From the NCBI GenBank assembly GCA_900758315.1, contig CAAERF010000093.1, forward strand, positions 1 through 5,266: a stretch of DNA of 5,266 bases. The letters are read 5' to 3'. The notes under the pieces were generated by a model that was not told the origin of the DNA, made no database searches, and saw only the letters and a list, made by a program, of their open reading frames with translations. The stretch comes from an uncultured Oscillospiraceae bacterium (GTDB taxonomy: Bacteria > Bacillota > Clostridia > Oscillospirales > Oscillospiraceae). The position numbers were made by a program, and so were the translations under genes. Of this stretch, positions 1 through 5,266 are shown piece by piece. Each line of letters starts with the position of its first letter. The first letter of the stretch is position 1.

Positions 1-1
1 G

Positions 2-190
2 AACGAAGCGCAGGGCATGGTGGATGCCGCTATTGCCTCGGCGCGGGCGCAGCTTGCCAATATTACATTCAGCTACGATGAAATCACCATCCCGCACGGC
101 TTTGATTCCACGCCCGGCGCGCTGGGCAGCCACCAGACCATTACCGTTCCTGCCAACAGCTCGAACGATTACCAGATGAAAAACGATGAA
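2..190 (+). other. Closing part of an upstream domain (D0)
   Basis: The first residues run through an alternating beta-like stretch (ITFSYDEITIPHGF, then QTITVPAN) to QMKNDEW. The K-N-D-E triad just before the next Lys strand matches the end of D1 (MQNDRTLG), so the Asn codon at 182 is a probable isopeptide acceptor. The Lys and Glu partners of this domain would lie upstream of the window. Confidence 0.55.
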
Positions 191-2806
191 TGGTCGGTCA
201 AGGTCAGCATCGACAAAATCGACAGCGAAACCAAGCAGCGCATCAAGAGCGATACCGAGTTTAAGATTTTCGAGTGGGATGCGGTTCGGCAGTGCTATAT
301 TCCGGCAGGCGGGTACAACCAATACAAGGTCGAGCGCCAAGCAGATGGCACTTACAAGGTCATCAACCACAGTGACTATGCGGGCGGTTCGGATGATTTG
401 TTCTACACCCAGCGCAACGAGGGCAAGTTCGTCATCGTGGAGAGCCGCGCACCCAGCGGGTACTACGGCGATTGGACGGATGTAACCAAACCCGGCACGG
501 CAGGCTCTGTGCTGGGTAAGCGGGCGTATGCCTTTGAAATCACGAAAGCATTAGACGGTCAGACGATTTGGCTGGGCAACGCGGACTATAACGCCGACAT
601 TACCACGGCCAACAGCGGTGGTACGCTCATCGACACCGGCGAGGGCATCGTCACAATTACATTTGGCAGTCGCAATGCGGATAAGACCTATACCACCGAT
701 CCTACAGGTATTGCCAGCAACGAGGATTCCTACACCATGCACGCCGATGTCGACACCATGCAGAACGACCGCACTCTCGGCAGCATCACTCTCTCCAAAG
801 CAGGCTTTGATGCCGCCCGGTATCTGGCCGCAGGCAGTAATGGCGACTCAACGCTTGAAGGTGCCGTGTACGACCTGTATGCCGCCGAGGACATTCTTCA
901 TCCGAACGGCGTTTCCGGCATTGTCGATTACTCCAAGATCACCGATTCCAGCGGCAACCCCATCTGGCATACCACCGTGCTTACCAACGGCGCATGGAAG
1001 TCCGACTATCTCCCGGTGCTGAAAAAGGATTACCTTGTAGCCTCCGCCGCCATCAAGGACGGCAAGCTGGCGTTTTCTAATCTCTACTTAGGTCGTTACT
1101 ACCTTGTGGAGCGCGCCACCGGCATCGTGATCCCCGTGGATTCCAACGGGCAGTATTATCTTTCCGGCAAGTATCCCCTGCTCAACAAAAAGCTGGAGCC
1201 TACCGGCAGCTATGCCGCCCTCGCCAGCAATGGCACAGAATACATCGACTATGTCTACCGCAACCAATATTCTGCTGTTGCCGAGACTCGCGCCTTAGAC
1301 GGCAGCAAGACCTATGACGGCTACTACCTGTCCTTTGCGAAAGGCTATCTCTGTGATGAAGTCAACCACTATCAATCCCTTACTTATGCAGATGAATCCA
1401 CTTACGTTGTCCGCGCTGAAGATCAGACGCAGGACGAAGTACTGAAATCCGGGTTCAGTCTGCAAAAGCTGGTGTCCACCACCGGTCAGCCCTCCCCTGC
1501 CATTAAGCTGGGCGGTGCCGGGTTCAAAGTGTACCGTGTATCGCTGCTGAGCAAGGCAGACCAGTTTGCCCAAAACGCCGATGGCAGTTACGATACCGCC
1601 AGCATTCTGGATGTCTACCGTAAATCCAGCTACGATCAGGACACGCTGAAATTTGATTTTTCTGACGAAGAACAGGCTGTTGCCACGATGTACGAGAGTG
1701 ACACCGCCGTCGTCACCCGCTATAACGCAACCTTGACCGCAGACGGCGATTTTGCCAACGGGCAGGGTCTTGGCTGGGTGCCGACCAACAATGCGCAAGA
1801 ATATCGCTTATCCGAGATCTTCACGAACGAGGAAGGCATCCTGCGTGTGCAGGGGCTTCCTTACGGCCAGTACATCGTCGTGGAAACCACCGTACCGAAG
1901 GATGTTTTTCAGGCTGAACCGTTCCTTATCAATGTCAATGCATCCAGCCCGCAGAGCAGCTTTACTGTGCCTGCCGGCAGCATCACAACGCCCAGCGGCA
2001 GCTACATAACCTACAACATTCTGGATGAAGAGTTGGAGGGCTACTTGCAGCTTGTCAAAATCGACATTGAGACGGGCAAGCCTGTCAAAATTGCCGACAC
2101 TGCGTTCAACATTTACTACATTGCCGAGGACGGCCGTGAAACCCTTGTGGAGATGAACGACCCGAAATCCGGCAATGCCTGGGCAAAGACCAGCACTTTC
2201 TATACCGATTCCAACGGCGAAATGAAGACCCCGGAAAAACTGCCGCTGGGCAGGTACCGCATCGTCGAGATCGAAGGTCCACGCGGGTATTTCAACGACC
2301 GCCAGTACAATGTCGTGTTTGAGCTGACCTCGGACCGTGTGTATCAGGTCAGCGGCGGCAGCGCCGACGGCATGGACGACTACGTCATCACCGAAAACTA
2401 CTATAACCACGAGACATTGGGGCAAATCAAAATCCGCAAAATTGGTAACGTGCTGACCGGGTACGAAAACGGACAGTTCGTGTACGAGTCCGATAACCTT
2501 GCCAATGCCACCTATGAGATCCACGCGCAGGGCGATATTCCCACGCCGGACAATCAAGGCACACTCTGGTACGCAGATGGCGACCTTGTCGCTACCGTTA
2601 CCACTGCCGAAGACGGGCAGGTGGACGAAGTCCGATTCAGCCCCACGCGGACACTCGCCACCTATGATTTCTTGAAAGTAACCCACGATGGCACGAAAGG
2701 CGAAGTCACTATCACGCTGCCGCTGGGTACCTACACGATTTCCGAGGTGCAGGCCCCTTACGGTTTTGTCCACACCGACCACACTTACACCGTGGTGCTG
2801 GACTGA
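2..2806 (+). CDS. Giant Cna_B/SpaA-domain surface adhesin, 5'-partial, ending at an in-frame TGA
   Basis: This is the upstream part of a multidomain cell-surface protein, probably a wall-anchored adhesin or pilin-like stalk. The frame is open from base 2, before the first ATG at 17, and no convincing ribosome binding site precedes that ATG, so the true start lies upstream of the window. Numbering from ATG 17, it holds the tail of one domain (to about residue 57), then D1 (59-251), D2 (253-418 or further), D3 (478-668), D4 (671-798) and most of D5 (800-929). Each domain opens with a strand carrying a Lys (K67, K261, K484, K681, K808) and later has a Y-x-V/L/I-x-E strand with the probable catalytic Glu (E142, E365, E623, E751, E910). 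Several of these are followed by the P-x-G-Y turn typical of Cna_B (SRAPSGYY, EGPRGYF, QAPYGF). Probable Asn acceptors are N250, N416, N667 and N797. The TGA falls inside D5, so as written the product has neither a complete D5 nor a wall anchor. Family assignment is firm; the ligand is unknown. Confidence 0.9.
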   Translation, partial: NEAQGMVDAAIASARAQLANITFSYDEITIPHGFDSTPGALGSHQTITVPANSSNDYQMKNDEWSVKVSIDKIDSETKQRIKSDTEFKIFEWDAVRQCYIPAGGYNQYKVERQADGTYKVINHSDYAGGSDDLFYTQRNEGKFVIVESRAPSGYYGDWTDVTKPGTAGSVLGKRAYAFEITKALDGQTIWLGNADYNADITTANSGGTLIDTGEGIVTITFGSRNADKTYTTDPTGIASNEDSYTMHADVDTMQNDRTLGSITLSKAGFDAARYLAAGSNGDSTLEGAVYDLYAAEDILHPNGVSGIVDYSKITDSSGNPIWHTTVLTNGAWKSDYLPVLKKDYLVASAAIKDGKLAFSNLYLGRYYLVERATGIVIPVDSNGQYYLSGKYPLLNKKLEPTGSYAALASNGTEYIDYVYRNQYSAVAETRALDGSKTYDGYYLSFAKGYLCDEVNHYQSLTYADESTYVVRAEDQTQDEVLKSGFSLQKLVSTTGQPSPAIKLGGAGFKVYRVSLLSKADQFAQNADGSYDTASILDVYRKSSYDQDTLKFDFSDEEQAVATMYESDTAVVTRYNATLTADGDFANGQGLGWVPTNNAQEYRLSEIFTNEEGILRVQGLPYGQYIVVETTVPKDVFQAEPFLINVNASSPQSSFTVPAGSITTPSGSYITYNILDEELEGYLQLVKIDIETGKPVKIADTAFNIYYIAEDGRETLVEMNDPKSGNAWAKTSTFYTDSNGEMKTPEKLPLGRYRIVEIEGPRGYFNDRQYNVVFELTSDRVYQVSGGSADGMDDYVITENYYNHETLGQIKIRKIGNVLTGYENGQFVYESDNLANATYEIHAQGDIPTPDNQGTLWYADGDLVATVTTAEDGQVDEVRFSPTRTLATYDFLKVTHDGTKGEVTITLPLGTYTISEVQAPYGFVHTDHTYTVVLD
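191..769 (+). other. Cna_B-like domain D1
   Basis: It opens with WSVKVSIDKID (Lys codon 215) and has the catalytic-Glu strand VIVESRAPSGYYGDW (Glu codon 440). It ends near TMQNDRTLG (probable acceptor Asn codon 764). At about 193 residues it is roughly twice a minimal Cna_B domain. Much of the excess lies after the P-x-G-Y turn, in a segment containing WLGNADYNADITT and a short strand-rich tail. Confidence 0.8.
773..1270 (+). other. Cna_B-like domain D2
   Basis: It opens with LGSITLSKAGFD (Lys codon 797), followed by the family core motif LEGAVYDLYAAEDI. The Glu strand is RYYLVERATG (Glu codon 1109), which lacks the usual P-x-G-Y turn. The motif GAVYxLYxAxDI recurs in D6, marking the two as one subtype. 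The end is uncertain: the acceptor may be the Asn at 1262, or the domain may extend through the next 60 residues to the strand YVVRAEDQ near 1403-1426. Confidence 0.7.
1448..2020 (+). other. Cna_B-like domain D3
   Basis: It starts at FSLQKLVS (Lys codon 1466), with GGAGFKVYRV as the second-strand core. It ends after YGQYIVVETTVP (Glu codon 1883) and SYITYNILDEE (probable acceptor Asn codon 2015). A loop of about 95 residues separates the core from the Glu strand. No P-x-G-Y turn is present. Confidence 0.75.
2027..2410 (+). other. Cna_B-like domain D4
   Basis: A canonical copy of about 128 residues. The Lys strand is GYLQLVKIDIETGKPV (Lys codon 2057), the core is ADTAFNIYYI, and LGRYRIVEIEGPRGYF carries the Glu (codon 2267). 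The closing NYYNHETLG gives a probable acceptor Asn at codon 2405 immediately before D5. Confidence 0.85.
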
Positions 2807-2956
2807 GACAACCAGTATAACGACCTCGTTCTTGCAAAAAGCATCATCGACCACACGCAGGACGGTGATGTTGTGTACGACTACTCTATTATAAATGTAG
2901 GCAACGCCAATGCCGAGCAGATTGAAAAGCAGGTTCTTGTCTTTGAGAATGCCCGT
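2414..2956 (+). other. Cna_B-like domain D5, interrupted by the TGA
   Basis: The Lys strand is GQIKIRKIG (codon 2438), the core is NATYEIHAQGD, and LGTYTISEVQAPYGF carries the Glu (codon 2744). The TGA follows the next strand (HTYTVVLD). After the TGA the frame reads through DNQYNDLVLAKSII to QVLVFENARV. That stretch has the V-x-F-x-N form of a closing strand, with a probable acceptor Asn at codon 2948. The domain is thus split by the stop. Confidence 0.75.
2804..2806 (+). other. In-frame TGA interrupting the adhesin reading frame
   Basis: The only stop in this frame across 1,755 codons. The flanking residues read VVLD-stop-DNQYND. A single G-to-A transition from TGG (Trp) would create it, and a Trp between L-D and D-N-Q would suit the end of a beta strand; Trp is an inference. 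About twenty other Trp codons in the frame are all TGG, and no other TGA appears. Immediately downstream I see no strong hairpin of bacterial SECIS type, no terminator and no new ribosome binding site. Confidence 0.95.
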
Positions 2957-5266
2957 GTGCTGCCGATCGTTGAGGAGGGCAAAGTCGGTGTCGGGCTGTA
3001 TAAGCTGGATCGCGACACCTGCGATTTGACCGATGAAGCGCCCTATACAGACGGCTGTAAGACCCGCGCCTCCCTTTTGAACGGCGGCAGCAACCGCGCC
3101 GACATCCCGGCTGATGCCAATATGGTCGCGGGCGCCGTCTATGAGCTGTACACCGCAGACGACATTTACAGTATTTCCGGCGAGCTGCTGGCCGCCGCCG
3201 ATACTCTGCTGGGCACAGCCACCACCGATGAAAACGGCCTTGCCTATTTTGATGTAGACGTTCCTCTGCGCGGTGAACATTACGGCGGCAGCGATGCCCA
3301 CGACTGGACGACCAACAGCGGCCGCTACTATCTGCGTGAAATCAGCGTGCCGGACGGCTATCTGATTGAGCAGAGTGTGATTCCCGTTGAGTTCACCTAT
3401 GAAAACCAGTTCATTGCAAGGCAGGTCGTTGACTGCCTGCACTCCGACAAGCAGACCACCGTGGAGATCGACAAGCGCGCTTTCACTTCTGATTCCGATG
3501 ACACCTTTGCCCTGACCGGTGCCACGTTGACCGTGACCGATTGGAACGGCAATGTGGTGGACAGCTGGGAGAGCAGCGATACGGCTCATGTGATTTGCGG
3601 GCTGCATCTTTCCCACGACTTTGCCGGGAACCGCGATACCTCAAAAGTCTATACCTTGGCCGAGACTTGTCCGGCAGACGGCTATACCACCGCCCGCTCG
3701 ATTCAGTTCCGCTTGGAGCAGGCCACGGACGATAATGCCTACTTGCAGGAAACGGCGGTCTGGGTTCTGCATGAATCCGAAGATACAGCATACCAGTCTG
3801 GCAGCATTATCTCCCCCACCGCGTTTTCCGACGATACCGTGGCTACGATTTCCGCCAAGCTGCGCGCTTTCTGGGATAAGCTGCTGGGCAAGAATCCCGA
3901 TGCAGACGGCGTTGTCATTGCCAACTGGTACTGCGTGAACGGCACGCTGGTGGTGAATTTCACCGATGCCGCCAACGACCGCGCGATTGCCAAATGCCTG
4001 CGGGAGAGCGACTTCTCCGACCTGACGTTTGACAAGGCCTATCTGAACGGCGCGGCGGCTCCCGCGTTCTTTGCCGATAAGCAGGTTGCAGAAAAGCCCG
4101 CCGATGCCGAAATCACCTACTCTGCAAGCTGGATTCTGCTGAAAGATTCTGATGGATTCAGCCAGACAGTGACGATGCTGGATGCGCCCACCCGCGTAAA
4201 AATCAGCAAAGCCGATATTACGACCCACGAAGAAGTCCCCGGTGCCACGCTGCGTGTGCTGGATAAAGACGGCAATGTTGTGGACGAATGGGTGTCCGAA
4301 GATACGCCGCACTACATGGAGGCTGTGCTGGTTGCGGGCGAAACCTACACACTGGAGGAAACGCTCGTACCCGATAATTCCGGGTATGTGCCTGCCAATG
4401 CCATTCAGTTCACAGTCGAGGATAACGGCAAGGTCCAGCACGTTATCATGCAGGACGACTACACGAAAGTGCAGATTTCCAAGACCGACATTGCCACCGG
4501 CAAGGAAATCAGCGGCGCAAAGCTGAAAATCACGGACGCAGACGGCAAGACGATTGCCGAATGGGTCACGGACGGCACACCCCACTATATGGAGCGCATC
4601 CCGATGGGAACTTACACCCTGACCGAAACGGTGGCTCCCATCGAGCAGGGCTATGTCCGCGCCGAGAGCGTTACCTTTGAGGTTGGTCCTACCGAGAATA
4701 TTCAGCGTGTGGAGATGAAAGACGATTTTACCAAGGTCGAAATCTTCAAGGCTGACATGACAGATGGTCACGAGCTGCCCGGTGCAAAACTGAAAATCAC
4801 CGATGCCAGCGGCAACACCATTGCCGAGTGGGAAACCAACGGCCAGCCCCACCGCATCGAGCGCCTGAAGCCCGGCGACTATACGCTGACCGAAACTGCC
4901 GCCCCGGCCGGGTATCTGCTCAGCGAAGAGGTTCACTTCACCGTGCAGGAAACCGGGGAAATTCAGAAAGTCACGATGTACGATGCCCCGGCGCACTCGC
5001 TGATTCTCACCAAACGGGATATTGCCACCAATGCAAAACTGGCGGATGCCCGCCTAACGATTCGCGATGCCTATGGCACGACCATTGACCGCTGGACGAC
5101 CACGGACGGCGACCATGCTATCCGCGTACTGCCGGAACGTTCTGCCGCCAAAGACCCGCACAAAAATCTGTTGCTTTTGTCCGATGACACCAGCGAACAC
5201 GTCTACACGATGGTGGAAGAGCTGGCCCCGGATGGCTATCTGGTTGCCGAGAGTATCACGTTCAAA
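2807..5266 (+). CDS. Continuation of the same Cna_B adhesin beyond the TGA, 3'-partial
   Basis: The 820 codons after the TGA stay in the same frame without another stop and run off the window end. They finish D5 (closing strand with FENAR near 2942-2956), then encode D6 (2978-3448), D7 (3452-3784), a non-Cna_B stretch (3785-4189), and the tandem repeats D8, D9, D10 and a partial D11. Lys codons of the opening strands are at 3002, 3473, 4208, 4481, 4748 and 5012. The matching Glu codons are at 3338, 3662, 4358, 4625, 4892 and 5216, in motifs such as YTLTETAAPAGY. No plausible independent start follows the TGA: the first in-frame ATG (3122) lies in the middle of D6 without a Shine-Dalgarno sequence. 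This segment is therefore the second half of the upstream gene. If the TGA is real and not read through, it is an untranslated pseudogene fragment. The C-terminal anchor is outside the window. Confidence 0.85.
2978..3448 (+). other. Cna_B-like domain D6
   Basis: It opens at KVGVGLYKLDRD (Lys codon 3002) and has the core AGAVYELYTADDI, close to D2. The Glu strand is RYYLREISVPDGYL (Glu codon 3338). Two Cys (codons 3020 and 3056) flank a 35-base loop right after the Lys strand and could form a disulfide. The acceptor is unclear; QVVDCLHSD near 3422-3448 is the candidate closing strand. Confidence 0.8.
3452..3784 (+). other. Cna_B-like domain D7 (core)
   Basis: QTTVEIDKRAF carries the Lys (codon 3473). 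GATLTVTDWNGNVVDSW closely matches D8, and VYTLAETCPADGY carries the Glu (codon 3662). The local closing strand AVWVLHESED has His where D8-D10 have the acceptor Asp. The expected V-x-M-x-D strand (VTMLD, Asp codon 4181) appears only after the following 130-residue stretch, so the domain may continue past it. Confidence 0.75.
3785..4189 (+). other. About 135-residue non-Cna_B segment between D7 and D8
   Basis: I do not recognise this segment. It has no opening Lys strand and no Y-x-L-x-E motif. It begins with a probable helix (TVATISAKLRAFWDKLLGK), then strand-turn-strand VVIANWYCVNGTLVVNF. A second probable helix (DRAIAKCLRES) follows, then an Ala/Pro-rich stretch (NGAAAPAFFADKQVAEKPAD). It ends with SWILLKDSDGFSQTVTMLDAP-like strands that match the last two strands of the neighbouring repeats. 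This looks like a small alpha/beta domain inserted near the end of D7. Two Cys (codons 3932 and 3995) lie in it. Its function is unknown. Confidence 0.6.
4190..5266 (+). repeat. Tandem Cna_B repeats D8-D11
   Basis: Four consecutive protein-level repeats: D8 4190-4462 (91 residues), D9 4463-4729 (89), D10 4730-4990 (87) and D11 from 4991, cut by the window end. The shared pattern is T-K-V-x-I-x-K-x-D, then G-A-x-L-x-I-x-D-x-x-G-x-x-I-x-E-W, P-H, Y-T-L-x-E-x-x-x-P, G-Y, and a closing V-x-M-x-D strand. Acceptor Asp codons are probably 4454, 4721 and 4982. D9 and D10 are the closest pair (GAKLKITDA and TIAEW in both). D11 is more diverged, with a longer loop before its Glu strand. The copies differ enough in DNA that they are old duplications. 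Confidence 0.88.

Noticed and set aside
17..19. ATG as the start of the gene
   Set aside because: The frame is already open from base 2, no good ribosome binding site precedes the ATG, and no signal peptide follows. The ATG falls within the tail of an upstream domain.
2804..2806. Alternative genetic code with TGA as Trp or Gly
   Set aside because: Only one TGA occurs in 1,755 codons, while about twenty Trp codons are all TGG and Gly uses GGN. A recoded genome would be expected to use TGA more often.
2804..2860. Selenocysteine insertion at the TGA
   Set aside because: The bases just after the TGA form only weak 3-base stems, not a bacterial SECIS hairpin, and a structural adhesin domain has no reason for selenocysteine.
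2807..3124. A separate gene starting after the TGA
   Set aside because: There is no Shine-Dalgarno sequence or spacer, the coding signal continues in frame directly after the stop, and the first in-frame ATG is inside D6.
1295..4996. Long minus-strand open frames (1295-1798, 1808-3616 and 3641-4996)
   Set aside because: All three lie in the same antisense frame, exactly in register with the plus-strand codons. Stops there require TTA, CTA or TCA in the real gene, which its codon use mostly avoids, so long antisense frames arise by default. The translations show no domain pattern, whereas the plus strand shows Cna_B motifs throughout.
4190..5266. CRISPR array or short DNA repeat
   Set aside because: The periodicity of about 261-273 bases is at the protein level, with diverged DNA and no spacers. 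It is a domain array.
1..5266. Insertion sequence, tRNA, riboswitch, promoter or terminator
   Set aside because: The whole window is coding in one frame. I saw no inverted-repeat ends, transposase motifs, tRNA-like folds or hairpin plus T-run.

Overview
The window lies entirely inside one very long plus-strand reading frame that is open at both edges. Read in the frame that starts at base 2, all 1,755 codons to base 5266 are sense codons except one in-frame TGA at 2804-2806. The protein is a chain of Cna_B / SpaA-type immunoglobulin-like (prealbumin-fold) domains, the building blocks of Gram-positive surface adhesins and pilins that lock themselves with internal Lys-Asn or Lys-Asp isopeptide bonds. 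I count the tail of one upstream domain, ten complete or nearly complete domains (D1-D10) and an eleventh cut by the window end. There is no start region, signal peptide, sortase motif, promoter, terminator or intergenic DNA here, and no second gene is credible.

Layout: 2-190 is the closing part of an upstream domain. 191-2410 holds four large domains with long loops (D1-D4). D5 starts near 2414 and is interrupted by the TGA; its probable closing strand lies beyond it at about 2936-2956. 2978-3448 is D6. 3452-3784 is the core of D7, followed by about 135 residues (3785-4189) that do not look like Cna_B until their last strand. 4190-5266 is a compact tandem array (D8-D11) of about 87-91 residues per repeat. 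The N-terminal domains appear to end in an Asn acceptor strand, whereas the C-terminal repeats end in a V-x-M-x-D strand resembling the Lys-Asp type.

Organism (inference): a large Cna_B adhesin with moderately GC-rich codon use and avoidance of TTA, CTA and TCA codons fits a gut Bacillota lineage such as the Oscillospiraceae (Faecalibacterium and relatives). From memory of the family, similar giant SpaA/Cna_B proteins often sit on integrative conjugative elements in such genomes, but nothing in this window shows a mobile element.

The main point to resolve is the single TGA. The frame, domain pattern and codon use continue past it unchanged, so this is one gene carrying a nonsense codon (a real mutation, a sequencing or assembly error, or a readthrough site), not two neighbouring genes.
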